From Vibrio celticus (lineage in GTDB: Bacteria > Pseudomonadota > Gammaproteobacteria > Enterobacterales > Vibrionaceae): a stretch of 64,000 bases of DNA. The position numbers and the translations under genes are program-made. This document shows positions 16,050-24,687 of the stretch, one piece after another (position 1 is the stretch's first letter; each line of letters begins with the position of its first letter). The DNA lies in assembly GCF_024347335.1 (NCBI RefSeq), contig NZ_AP025463.1:1798001-1862000 (forward strand), in the 5' to 3' direction. The notes beneath the pieces are model-generated. The model made no database searches. It was not told the origin of the DNA and saw only the letters and a list, made by a program, of their open reading frames with translations.

Positions 16050-17774
16050 TTATTTAAATTTTCTGCGGAACCCTAACAGACCAAGCACAGTCAAAGTTAA
16101 CCAACCTAGGCTACCACCTTGACGATCAACCTTCTCTGAGTCGGCACTTCGAGTTTGGATATTAGCTTGCGTTGCACCTGCAATAGGTACAAGCTTAACC
16201 GCTACAACCTCTTCTACCGCGTTAGATGACGCGCCTGCACAATATGAGTTGTGAGACGTTGTATCGTAGGCTTGTTCCTTGTCTCCTCTACCATCTCCAT
16301 TTGTGTCAATCATACACTTGATAGCTGTTGCTGAGATTACACCAGCATCATTAATGTCAGTAGCATCAATAATTCGAAACTTGTTGTTCTCTCCAGACAC
16401 GTTGCCGTCATTTGTTAGATCATCTAACCACCAAGCTTGGCCGTTAAAGATGTCTACACGACGCTCATCTATAGAGGAATCAACATTGTACGGGTAGATA
16501 AAGCCTCTGTGTCTACGCTCACTTCCGTCTACTTCACGAGTCGTTTCCGCATCGATCTGACCAACAAACTCATTGAAGTTGTTTACCGCTTTAGCTTCAC
16601 CGCTAGAGCCGCCAAAGAAGATACCACCAGTCAAAAAGTCTGCTTCAGGTTCTGCTGCATTTTCAACAACAAAGATCTTATTGCCTGCGCTGCCACTCTC
16701 TGGCACATAACCGTTACGCTTGGCATAGCCAACAGCAAACAAGTTATCGTTGATATCGGTCGCTACAGAGTTACTGTATTTCGCATCATCGTTAGATGAC
16801 CCAGATTTGACTTCAGCACCACTAATAACTTTCGTTGTCCAGGAACCTGAAATATCTAATGAGTCACTCACAAAGACACTAGCATTCATGTCTTGAAGAT
16901 CGCCACTGCCATCAACTGTGTTATAGCCTACACCATAAAAAACAGAGTTTGACGTATCAATTACAATTGACCGCATGCTGCCTTGGGCAAAGTAGTCACC
17001 TTGTTGGGCGTTGCCACCTCTAACCCAATCGATTTCCTTTGTATCAGTTCCATCCCAGATTGCTGCTTTTGAACTAAATGTTGTATCCGATGTGCCTGTT
17101 TTAGGCCCTTCCGTAGATACACTACCTACGTTATAAACAGTACCGCTTACCGTTATCGCTTTCCAAGCACGAGTTTCTGAACTTCCGGCAGGCGCAGCTG
17201 TTGTCGTAAACAGTGCATTATTGCGAATGTCACCTTCAGATTTAATTCCCACTGGTTTAGCATCATCATCTAGAGAATTGATTACCGTATTACGAGTCTC
17301 AAAAGCATCACCACCTTCTACAAACGCTTTTGCATTTACATAACTTAGGTCGTTTCGTTCCTTACTCCAAGTATCATTCCAGCGATTTTCTGCCCAACTT
17401 TCACACGTAGAGTATCGCAACTCTCGATAACAATAGTTTTCGAAATCATCGCGCTCTTGGATGTATTGAAATGGAGCGTCCATCGCGAATGGAACTTCTT
17501 CACGATAACTGACAGCTTCAAGTGTATCGCGAGTTTCACCAGCAAGCTCAAATGTATTATCAGCACAGTTGGTCGCGGCAGAATCAAAACATCCTAGTGC
17601 AAGATCATTCGTTCCGTCTGAAGCGGAACCCGGCTTAATAGCTACACCAAAGATTTCAGAAGCGCCAGTAATCGAAGGAGTAACTTCCACTACCTTATAA
17701 AGCGCAGCGTTCGCGTTAGTTGCAGAAAAAACTAATGCTGCAACTGTTGTTAATTTAAATTTAGTACAAGTCAT
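16050..17774 (-). CDS. DUF3466 family exported protein with GlyGly-CTERM tail
   Basis: A 574-residue exported protein. A signal peptide ends near ATNANA (residues 18-23). The body is rich in Asp, Asn and Ser with repeated GVGY/AVGYA-type strands that suggest a beta-propeller. The C-terminus has a glycine pair, a hydrophobic helix and a basic end (GGSLGWLTLTVLGLLGFRRK), the GlyGly-CTERM sorting signal processed by rhombosortase in Vibrio and relatives. Cysteine pairs occur near residues 42-50 and 93-104. It starts 9 bases after the uup stop. The function is unknown. Confidence 0.87.
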   Translation of the reverse strand: MTCTKFKLTTVAALVFSATNANAALYKVVEVTPSITGASEIFGVAIKPGSASDGTNDLALGCFDSAATNCADNTFELAGETRDTLEAVSYREEVPFAMDAPFQYIQERDDFENYCYRELRYSTCESWAENRWNDTWSKERNDLSYVNAKAFVEGGDAFETRNTVINSLDDDAKPVGIKSEGDIRNNALFTTTAAPAGSSETRAWKAITVSGTVYNVGSVSTEGPKTGTSDTTFSSKAAIWDGTDTKEIDWVRGGNAQQGDYFAQGSMRSIVIDTSNSVFYGVGYNTVDGSGDLQDMNASVFVSDSLDISGSWTTKVISGAEVKSGSSNDDAKYSNSVATDINDNLFAVGYAKRNGYVPESGSAGNKIFVVENAAEPEADFLTGGIFFGGSSGEAKAVNNFNEFVGQIDAETTREVDGSERRHRGFIYPYNVDSSIDERRVDIFNGQAWWLDDLTNDGNVSGENNKFRIIDATDINDAGVISATAIKCMIDTNGDGRGDKEQAYDTTSHNSYCAGASSNAVEEVVAVKLVPIAGATQANIQTRSADSEKVDRQGGSLGWLTLTVLGLLGFRRKFK

Positions 17775-17783
17775 TATTACTTC

Positions 17784-19700
17784 TTAACTTTCCTGTTGTA
17801 GTGCCTCGAGCTCTTCCCAGCGCTCAAAAGCAACTTCAAGCTCCTGCTCTGCTGCAGATAGCTTATCTAATACTGGTTGTGTCTGCTCTACAGATTTTGA
17901 AAAGAAGCTTGGATCGTTGACTTCTTCCTGAAGAGTTTCAATTTGAGTTTCCAATTCTTCTAAACGCATTGGTAGCGCTTCTAGTTCTCGTTGTAGCTTA
18001 TACGATAACTTCTTAGGTTTAGCCTTAACTGGCGCAGTTTTGGGAGTTTCCTCAACTACTTTCTCAGGCTTTGATGGCTTTTCAACCTGTCGGTACTCTA
18101 ATGCTTGCTTTCTTTGCTGCTGAGCATCGTGATAGCCACCAACAAATTCTTCAATCACACCGTCACCTTCGAAGATCCAACTTGTCATAACCGTGTTATC
18201 AACAAACTGACGATCGTGGCTCACTAAAAGAAGCGTACCCTGATAGTTGGCAAGCAAATCTTCTAAAAGTTCCAAAGTTTCGATATCTAGATCGTTGGTT
18301 GGCTCATCGAGAATCAATAAGTTGTTCGACTTAAGGAAGATACGAGCTAATAACAGACGGTTTTTCTCACCACCAGATAGTGCCTTAACAGGAGTACGAG
18401 CACGTTTTGGTGAGAATAAGAAATCTTGTAAGTAGCTTAGTGCATGACGCTCACGGCCGCCTACTGTCACTTCTTGCTTACCGTCCGCTAGGTTATCAAT
18501 TACAGACTTCTCAGGGTCTAGGATTTCACGGTATTGGTCGAAGTAAGCGACTTCAAGCTTAGTACCACAATGCAGACGACCTGAATCAGGCTTAAGCTGG
18601 TCAAGAAGCAGTTTAAGCACCGTACTCTTACCACAACCGTTAGGACCAATCAGAGCGATACGATCGCCACGCATAATGTTAAAGCTAAAGTCCTTAACAA
18701 TTTCTTTGCCTTCAAAGCCAAAGTTAAGATTCTCAGCTTCAAATACAATCTTGCCTGAACGCTGACCATCGTCGATTTGGATAATCGCTTTGCCCTGCAC
18801 TTCACGACGATTCAAACGTTCTTCACGTAGCTTCTTAAGCGCACGTACGCGGCCTTCGTTACGAGTTCTACGAGCTTTAATGCCCTGACGAATCCATACT
18901 TCTTCTTGAGCAAGCTTCTTATCGAATTCAGCGTTTTGCATCTCTTCGACACGTAACGCTTCTTCTTTATCTAACAGGTAGTTTTCGTAATCGCCAGGGA
19001 ACGAGCTCAACTTACCACGATCAAGATCAACAATGCGTGTTGCCATCGATTTGATGAAAGCACGGTCATGCGAAATAAAGATGATTGAACCACGGAAGTC
19101 TTTCAGGAAGCCTTCTAACCATTCGATTGTCGCAACATCCAAGTGGTTAGTCGGTTCGTCGAGTAGAAGCACGTCTGGGTCACATACAAGCGCACGAGCA
19201 AGCGCCGCTTTACGTTGCCAACCACCAGACAAATCGGTCAGTTTTGTTTCAGCCGTGAGTTTAAGCGCCGCCATTACGTTACTTACGCGATCTTCAAAGC
19301 GCCATGCATTCGCATGATCCAACTGCTCTTGCACACGAGTAAGACGATTTAAGTTCTTTTCGCTAGGGTCAGTACCAATGAGATCCAGAAGATCATGATA
19401 GATCTTCAATTGCTCGCCGATTTCCGCTAGGCCACCAGCAACGTAATCATAAACGGTGCCTTCTTCATTACGCGGTGGATCTTGCTCAAGGCGAGATACA
19501 ACCACATCTTGTGTGATTTGCATCTTGCCGTCGTCCATGATGATGTTCCCAGACAGGATTTTCATCAATGTAGACTTACCAGCGCCATTGCGCCCTACTA
19601 AACACACACGTTCGTTTTCTTGCAGTGCAAAGTCTGCACGATCTAATAACGGGTGATCGCCAAACGCTAATTGCCCGTTATTAATTGTAAGTAATGCCAT
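17784..19700 (-). CDS. uup: Uup, ABC-F family ATPase
   Basis: A 638-residue soluble protein with two ABC domains. Walker A boxes are GRNGAGKST (about residues 37-45) and GPNGCGKST (about residues 350-358). Signature motifs are LSGGWQRKAALA and LSGGEKNRLLLA, each followed by an LLLDEPTNHLD or LILDEPTNDLD Walker B. A coiled-coil C-terminal domain (about residues 550-638) is typical of Uup and binds DNA. Uup is linked to precise transposon excision and ribosome-associated functions. It overlaps the preceding glutaredoxin-like gene by 20 bases. Confidence 0.96.
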   Translation of the reverse strand: MALLTINNGQLAFGDHPLLDRADFALQENERVCLVGRNGAGKSTLMKILSGNIIMDDGKMQITQDVVVSRLEQDPPRNEEGTVYDYVAGGLAEIGEQLKIYHDLLDLIGTDPSEKNLNRLTRVQEQLDHANAWRFEDRVSNVMAALKLTAETKLTDLSGGWQRKAALARALVCDPDVLLLDEPTNHLDVATIEWLEGFLKDFRGSIIFISHDRAFIKSMATRIVDLDRGKLSSFPGDYENYLLDKEEALRVEEMQNAEFDKKLAQEEVWIRQGIKARRTRNEGRVRALKKLREERLNRREVQGKAIIQIDDGQRSGKIVFEAENLNFGFEGKEIVKDFSFNIMRGDRIALIGPNGCGKSTVLKLLLDQLKPDSGRLHCGTKLEVAYFDQYREILDPEKSVIDNLADGKQEVTVGGRERHALSYLQDFLFSPKRARTPVKALSGGEKNRLLLARIFLKSNNLLILDEPTNDLDIETLELLEDLLANYQGTLLLVSHDRQFVDNTVMTSWIFEGDGVIEEFVGGYHDAQQQRKQALEYRQVEKPSKPEKVVEETPKTAPVKAKPKKLSYKLQRELEALPMRLEELETQIETLQEEVNDPSFFSKSVEQTQPVLDKLSAAEQELEVAFERWEELEALQQES

Positions 19701-19938
19701 TCTTCTTTAACCAATCATTAAGTTCTAACAAGCCAAATGGCCAGTTAAGCTCTGAGCTTTGAGAAAGGTCAGAGCTTTCAAATTTGAGCACCGGAATAGT
19801 GACCCCGTAACGGGAAAAGAGCTCATCATCAAATGCAATGTCGACAACGTTGACGTGATGGCTAATGTTTAACTGTTCCGTGAGTTGGAATGCCATCTCA
19901 CATAGATGGCACCCTTCTGTACTGTAGAGAGTCAGCAC
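19681..19938 (-). CDS. Glutaredoxin-like protein (DUF836 family)
   Basis: An 85-residue thioredoxin-fold protein. The redox motif CHLC is at residues 10-13 (LYSTEGCHLCEMA), and the cis-proline strand is seen as YGVTIPVLKF. Family members are thought to take part in thiol-disulfide exchange; the substrate is unknown. Its 3' end overlaps the start of uup by 20 bases and it follows rlmKL by 25 bases, so it is inside that operon. Confidence 0.88.
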   Translation of the reverse strand: MLTLYSTEGCHLCEMAFQLTEQLNISHHVNVVDIAFDDELFSRYGVTIPVLKFESSDLSQSSELNWPFGLLELNDWLKKNGITYN

Positions 19939-19963
19939 TATATATCCTTATACAATCTCTTAA

Positions 19964-22084
19964 CTACTTATGAGTAATCAACCAGCAGTTATGAATGTGC
20001 TTATTGCGAGAGAAGTCCAATGGAAGCGTCTTAGCTGAGATATTCTGAGCTTTAAGACCTAACGCTTCCAGACCTTCTAGATCCATTTTGAAGTGACGTT
20101 TGTTGTTAGAGAACACAATCGTGCCTTCTTCACGAAGAAGACGCTTAAGGTTTTCCATCAACTGAATGTGATCACGTTGAACATCGAAAGATTGATCCAT
20201 ACGCTTAGAGTTTGAGAACGTAGGTGGATCAATAAAGATCAGGTCGTAAGAACCCTGCTCTTTAACCAGCCATTGCAAGCAGTCAGCTTGAACAAATTGA
20301 TGTTGACGACCAACACGGCCATTAAGCTCCATGTTCTGCTTTGCCCACTCAAGGTAGGTATTCGACATATCAACCGTTGTTGTAGAGCGTGCGCCACCGA
20401 CTGCAGCATGAACAGATGCACTGCCCGTGTAAGCAAACAGGTTTAGGAAGTCTTTACCTGCGGCCATCTCACCGATACGACGACGAGTGATCTTATGATC
20501 TAGGAATAAACCCGTATCTAGGTAATCATGAAGATTAACAATCAGCTTAACGCCGTATTCGTTCACTTCTAGGTTAGATGAGTCTTGAGCCATCTTCTGG
20601 TATTGAGAACGGCCTTTCTGCTTCTGACGAACTTTAAGAACCACGTTGTTTGCTTCAACGCCCGTAACTTGAATAGAAGCACGGATAATATCGGTTAAGC
20701 GACGTTTAGCCTTCTCTTCCGGTACATCTTTAGGCGCTGCGTATTCTTGAATCACAAGATGACCTGGGTATACGTCAATCGCTACATTGTATTCTGGTAA
20801 GTCAGCATCGTAGATACGGTAACAATCTAATTGCTCTTTCTTAGCCCACTTGCCAATTTTACCGATGTTCTTTTTAAGACGGTTTGCAAAGTCAGGAGCA
20901 ATCAGCTGTTCTTGCTCGCCTGTTGGACGCTCTGACATCGAACGATCTGAAATTGAGTAGTTCTTTTGGTGACACGGTAACGCACCGTTGTTCAATTTGA
21001 ACTGTTTGTCTGCACGCATGCGTAGGCAGCTCAGTAGTTCGTCTGAACTAGAGAAGATAGACGCGTTACAACCGCCAAATTCCGCTTTGAGCTGCGCACC
21101 GAATGCCGTGTAAAGTGCAATAAGGCCCGGCTCTGTACCAAGACGCTCACCATAAGGTGGGTTAGAAACAATCACACCATCAGTAAACTCGGTAGGACGC
21201 TTAAGTTTCGCAGCATCACCTACTTCGAATTCAATCAACTCTTCAACACCAGCACGACGAGCATTGTCACGCGCTGTTTTGATCATGCGTTCGTCATTGT
21301 CATAGCCATAGAACTTACATTCTACTTTCTTAACGCCACGACGACCTTGAACATTCGCTTCAGCTTTCACTTCAGCCCAAAGCTCTGGCTCAAAATCTTC
21401 TAATGATTCGAAACACCACTTCTGGCGTTTAACACCTGGAGCCATGTTTGCAGCCATCATTGCCGCTTCAATCACTAACGTACCTGAACCACACATAGGG
21501 TCTAGGAAAGGCTTAGTCGCATCCCAACCACTACGAAGAAGAATCGCTGCTGCAAGTGTTTCACGCAGAGGTGCACGACCTGATTCTGGACGGTAACCAC
21601 GTTGGTGAAGACCGCTGCCCACCATATCAACACCAAGAATCGCTTTATCACGGTGTAGACGAACGTGAATTCGAATGTCTGGGTTCTCTTTGCTGATAGA
21701 AGGACGAGGTAGAGACTTCTTCTCGAAACAATCAACAACGGCATCTTTTACTTTCATCGCACCGTATTGGCTATTGCGGATTTCGTTGTTCGTACCATTG
21801 AAGTCAACAACAAAACGTTTAGAGCTATGGAATTGATTTACCCAGTTAACCGCAGTGGTTGATAGGTACAAATCCATGTCGTCCATACAAGTGAATTCAG
21901 AAAGGACACGTACAAATCGAGAAGCCAAACGGCTCCACAAACAACAACGATAAATTTGCTCATTGGTGGCTTTGAATTTAACACCTGCTTGAACAGGTTT
22001 TGCGTTTGTAATCCCTAGTTGGGTTAGTTCTTCAACTAATAAATTCTCAAGGCCATTTGAGGTAACCGCTAGATATTGATTCAT
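19964..22084 (-). CDS. rlmL: RlmKL, bifunctional 23S rRNA methyltransferase (m7G2069 and m2G2445)
   Basis: A 706-residue fusion enzyme. The N-terminal half has a THUMP domain (about residues 45-155) and a methyltransferase with NPPYGERLG, which is the RlmL activity. The C-terminal half has a second Rossmann methyltransferase with LNLFAYTGSASVHAA and DPPTFSNSKR, which is the RlmK activity. Length and domain order match E. coli RlmKL (702 residues). It is the first gene of the rlmKL-grx-uup-DUF3466 operon. Confidence 0.97.
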   Translation of the reverse strand: MNQYLAVTSNGLENLLVEELTQLGITNAKPVQAGVKFKATNEQIYRCCLWSRLASRFVRVLSEFTCMDDMDLYLSTTAVNWVNQFHSSKRFVVDFNGTNNEIRNSQYGAMKVKDAVVDCFEKKSLPRPSISKENPDIRIHVRLHRDKAILGVDMVGSGLHQRGYRPESGRAPLRETLAAAILLRSGWDATKPFLDPMCGSGTLVIEAAMMAANMAPGVKRQKWCFESLEDFEPELWAEVKAEANVQGRRGVKKVECKFYGYDNDERMIKTARDNARRAGVEELIEFEVGDAAKLKRPTEFTDGVIVSNPPYGERLGTEPGLIALYTAFGAQLKAEFGGCNASIFSSSDELLSCLRMRADKQFKLNNGALPCHQKNYSISDRSMSERPTGEQEQLIAPDFANRLKKNIGKIGKWAKKEQLDCYRIYDADLPEYNVAIDVYPGHLVIQEYAAPKDVPEEKAKRRLTDIIRASIQVTGVEANNVVLKVRQKQKGRSQYQKMAQDSSNLEVNEYGVKLIVNLHDYLDTGLFLDHKITRRRIGEMAAGKDFLNLFAYTGSASVHAAVGGARSTTTVDMSNTYLEWAKQNMELNGRVGRQHQFVQADCLQWLVKEQGSYDLIFIDPPTFSNSKRMDQSFDVQRDHIQLMENLKRLLREEGTIVFSNNKRHFKMDLEGLEALGLKAQNISAKTLPLDFSRNKHIHNCWLITHK

Positions 22085-22290
22085 AGTGTTCTTTTATTGA
22101 TAAAAATGAGCTCGATTATACCTGAATTTGTTACTAGAGCATCACACTAAACTCGTCTTTTCATTGAATCTTTCTTCTAACTGGCTAGCAAACGCACAGT
22201 GTTGAAGCGATCGCTTACCCACATCCCCTTAGAACATAAGACTTATCAAACCAACACGATTCATGAGCAAATCCCCGCCAAAGCGACAAT

Positions 22291-22345
22291 GTGAATTTAT
22301 ATTCACCCTCAATTTGGTATATACCAAATGCAAATTAAGGGTGAA
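22291..22345. repeat. Nested inverted repeats
   Basis: GTGAAT and ATTCAC (22291-22306) form a small hairpin. TTCACCCT (22302-22309) pairs with AGGGTGAA (22338-22345). The core ATTTGGTATATACCAAAT (22312-22329) is a perfect 18-bp palindrome. The first two stems share bases, so alternative foldings are possible. Confidence 0.8.
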
Positions 22346-22502
22346 AGTTAGCTACAAAAGGACCAAAACAGGGAATAAAGATGGGTAAATTATACTTCTG
22401 GCGATAAAAACAGGCAGAAATTAAGGTGAAAAAATAGTCGTAAGTTCACTATTTAAATGGTTAGGCAGTGATGTATTTATCAGGGTGAGGTTTTTTAGGC
22501 AC

Positions 22503-22529
22503 AAAAAAATCGGCTAATGAGCCGATTTT
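22503..22529 (-). terminator. zapC terminator
   Basis: AAAATCGGCT and AGCCGATTTT form a perfect 10-bp stem with a 4-base loop. The minus strand continues into a T run. Confidence 0.85.
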
Positions 22530-22592
22530 GGGGAAGATTTGACAGGTTGATGCGTTGCGATGTGTGTGGGAGATTATGGACTAGATTGAAGG

Positions 22593-23141
22593 CTAACCGA
22601 CCATCGCGATGTGCGTTTGATGAAGAATAGCGTTCGCGTCTATCATTCTATCGTGCATGACCTTAATCGAGTCGCCAAAGCGTAACCCTTTTGAAGGTGT
22701 AAGCAGAAACTCTTCTAGGTCGACAAATGCACATAGGCTCGCACACTCTCCCACTTCTAATACAATGAAATACCCTAAGCTATGCTCGTTATTCATTTGT
22801 ACGATATCCCCTTCTTGAGGGTATTCGTGGCCAGCGCCCTGTGAGTCGAAGAACCAACTCTTAGGCTGTACAGGCTTGTGGAAGCGCTTTGCTGCCACGC
22901 AATAAAGCGCGAGTTCAGCTTGGCGAGGCTCAGACAGTTCTAAGCCAGAAATTTGTTCTTTGAAGGTTTGGTATGAAGATGCGTCATCAACGGTGAATTC
23001 ATTATCTCTAAACGCGCAGTCCACCAGCTTATTGCGGACCAGATTCGTTTTGAAAATCATATCCTCTCCGAGGTTTAGCATTAATGAACATTGCTGCTCA
23101 TCGTAATACCAACTCCATGTATCGCTAGGTTTAAGCATCAT
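22593..23141 (-). CDS. zapC: ZapC, cell-division protein
   Basis: A 182-residue protein matching ZapC (E. coli YcbW). It starts (M)MLKPSDTWSWYYDEQ, contains PKSWFFDSQG in the middle and a beta-rich C-terminal half. ZapC binds FtsZ and promotes lateral bundling of protofilaments at the Z ring. Two adjacent ATG codons can start it; the second (23138) gives the N-terminus closest to E. coli. It lies between pyrD and rlmKL, the same order as in E. coli, but is separated from both by terminators. Confidence 0.93.
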   Translation of the reverse strand: MMLKPSDTWSWYYDEQQCSLMLNLGEDMIFKTNLVRNKLVDCAFRDNEFTVDDASSYQTFKEQISGLELSEPRQAELALYCVAAKRFHKPVQPKSWFFDSQGAGHEYPQEGDIVQMNNEHSLGYFIVLEVGECASLCAFVDLEEFLLTPSKGLRFGDSIKVMHDRMIDANAILHQTHIAMVG

Positions 23142-23222
23142 TTCGTCTCACACTGTTGAACCATTCCATTAGGTAAAACGCAAAATTACCTTCAATTACA
23201 GTAATTTTACTGAGCAATAGGC

Positions 23223-23251
23223 AAAAAAAAAGAGGAAATGAATTCCTCTTT
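23223..23251 (-). terminator. pyrD terminator
   Basis: AAAGAGGAA and TTCCTCTTT form a 9-bp stem. The A run on the left gives the T-tract for minus-strand transcripts. It lies 97 bases after the pyrD stop. Confidence 0.8.
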
Positions 23252-23347
23252 CTTATCGCTTTTCTCTACAACTCAGTGAGTTACAGTGTCTCTTTTAGTA
23301 AGACGATGCCAGATTGTCGCTTTTCAAAAATAAAAGCAATTTTCAGC

Positions 23348-24358
23348 TTATAGATTTTTAACGATGTCGCCAACTAGGCCTGGACCTTTGTAGATGAAAC
23401 CAGAGTAAACTTGTACAAGCTTCGCGCCTGCCATCATTTTCTCTTTTGCAGCAACATACGAGTCAACACCACCTACTCCAATGATCGGCAGTTTGTCACC
23501 AAGCTCTTCGTGAAGTTTGCGAACTACTTCAGTGCTGCGAGATTGAACTGGACGTCCACTTAGGCCACCCGTTTCATCGCAATGTTTCATGCCTTCAACG
23601 ATTGAACGATCCAATGTTGTGTTTGTTGCGATCACACCATCGATCTTATTTTTGATCAATGATTCACAAATTTGGCAAATTTCGTCGTCGCTTAGATCCG
23701 GAGCAATCTTAAGAGCAAGAGGCACATATTTACCATACTTCTCTTCCAGTTCAGATTGTTTCGTTTTAAGTTCAGACAATAGATCGTCTAGAGCTTCACC
23801 GTATTGTAGCGAACGAAGTCCTGGAGTGTTTGGTGAAGAGATGTTCACAGCAATGTAACCAGCGTATTGATATACCTTCTCCATACAGATCAAGTAATCT
23901 TCAGCGCCCTTTTCAATAGGTGTGTCTTTGTTCTTACCGATGTTAATGCCTAAGATGCCATCGTAGTTCGACTTCTTAACATTCTCAACAAGGTTATCGA
24001 CGCCTAGGTTGTTAAAACCCATACGGTTGATAATGCCTTCAGCTTCAATAAGACGGAATAAACGAGGTTTGTCGTTACCCGCTTGTGGACGTGGAGTCAC
24101 TGTTCCTACTTCTACGAAACCAAAACCCATTGCGCCAAATGCATCAATACATTCGCCGTTTTTATCTAGGCCGGCAGCTAAGCCAACTGGGTTTTTAAAA
24201 GTAAGACCCATGCACTCTACAGGTCGGTGAGGTAATTGTTGGCGATACAAAAGATCAATAGGTGTGCCTGTGAAGCGCTTGAAATTTTGAATTGCAAGAT
24301 CATGTGCCTTTTCGGCATCAAGTTGGAAAAAGCCAGTTCTGGCTAGACGGTAAAGCAT
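23348..24358 (-). CDS. pyrD: PyrD, quinone-dependent dihydroorotate dehydrogenase
   Basis: A 336-residue class 2 dihydroorotate dehydrogenase, the fourth step of pyrimidine synthesis. The N-terminal amphipathic extension (MLYRLARTGFFQLDAEKAHDL) binds the membrane and quinone. FMN-barrel motifs include NPVGLAAGLDKNGE, NRMGFNNLG and VNISSPNTPGLRSLQ with the catalytic serine. GGAGG is positioned before the ATG. The 5' leader carries a terminator-like hairpin and the promoter a PurR box. Confidence 0.98.
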   Translation of the reverse strand: MLYRLARTGFFQLDAEKAHDLAIQNFKRFTGTPIDLLYRQQLPHRPVECMGLTFKNPVGLAAGLDKNGECIDAFGAMGFGFVEVGTVTPRPQAGNDKPRLFRLIEAEGIINRMGFNNLGVDNLVENVKKSNYDGILGINIGKNKDTPIEKGAEDYLICMEKVYQYAGYIAVNISSPNTPGLRSLQYGEALDDLLSELKTKQSELEEKYGKYVPLALKIAPDLSDDEICQICESLIKNKIDGVIATNTTLDRSIVEGMKHCDETGGLSGRPVQSRSTEVVRKLHEELGDKLPIIGVGGVDSYVAAKEKMMAGAKLVQVYSGFIYKGPGLVGDIVKNL

Positions 24359-24372
24359 TGTGCCTCCGATAG

Positions 24373-24396
24373 AAAAAAGCCCCGTGTAAACGGGGC
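24373..24396 (-). promoter_or_regulatory. Leader hairpin (possible attenuator) of pyrD
   Basis: On the minus strand GCCCCGT pairs with ACGGGGC across a 4-base loop and is directly followed by six T residues, then CTATCGGAGGCACA and the pyrD ATG. It is shaped like an intrinsic terminator placed inside the 5' leader, between the promoter and the gene. Confidence 0.65.
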
Positions 24397-24482
24397 GATA
24401 TTATTTACTTATTTACCGAACTATTCAATCTATTACTGTCTGTAAGGGTAAGATAATCGAGTTTACTAACGAATGAGGTTCA

Positions 24483-24511
24483 TTATTAAGCAAACGTTAT
24501 CGTTTCTTCAA
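24483..24511 (-). promoter_or_regulatory. pyrD promoter with PurR operator
   Basis: On the minus strand TTGAAG (24506-24511) and TAATAA (24483-24488) form a -35/-10 pair with 17-bp spacing. The spacer is covered by AAGCAAACGTTATCGT (plus strand 24488-24503), a near match to the PurR box ANGCAANCGNTTNCNT with one deviation. PurR represses pyrD in E. coli, so the assignment fits. Confidence 0.75.
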
Positions 24512-24636
24512 GTTATTAAGCTATTTCTAATCTCAACCTTAGTACAGCCGCCAGCTCACTTAACAACAAACAACGTGTGCGTCGAAGTTTATTCTTCAAA
24601 AGTCGTTAGGCCTATTGTTTCCACTTTACCGAAACG

Positions 24637-24661
24637 AAAAAGGCAGACCTTGTGGCCTGCC
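24637..24661 (-). terminator. Terminator of the glutamate dehydrogenase gene
   Basis: GGCAG(A)CC and GG(C)CTGCC pair with one mismatch and a 4-base loop. A residues on the left form the T-tract for minus-strand transcription, and TTTTT lies on the right as well. Confidence 0.75.
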
Positions 24662-24687
24662 CTTATAGTTTTTGTCTTATCTAGTGA

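Larger units (their letters stand above)
22085..22592. other. 508-bp intergenic region with nested palindromes
   Basis: It lies between rlmKL and zapC and should contain the rlmKL promoter near its left end. It holds a palindrome cluster at 22291-22345 and the zapC terminator at 22503-22529. No open frame with coding character was found. Confidence 0.7.
24359..24687. other. 329-bp pyrD upstream region
   Basis: It holds, from left to right, the pyrD Shine-Dalgarno, a leader hairpin with a T6 tract (24373-24396), an 80-base leader without an ATG, the pyrD promoter with PurR box (24483-24511), 120 bases with nothing recognised, and the glutamate dehydrogenase terminator (24637-24661). Confidence 0.75.

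Noticed and set aside
19799..19811. matS-like GTGACCCCGTAAC in the glutaredoxin-like gene
   Set aside because: It has two mismatches to the consensus; such matches are expected several times in 64 kb.
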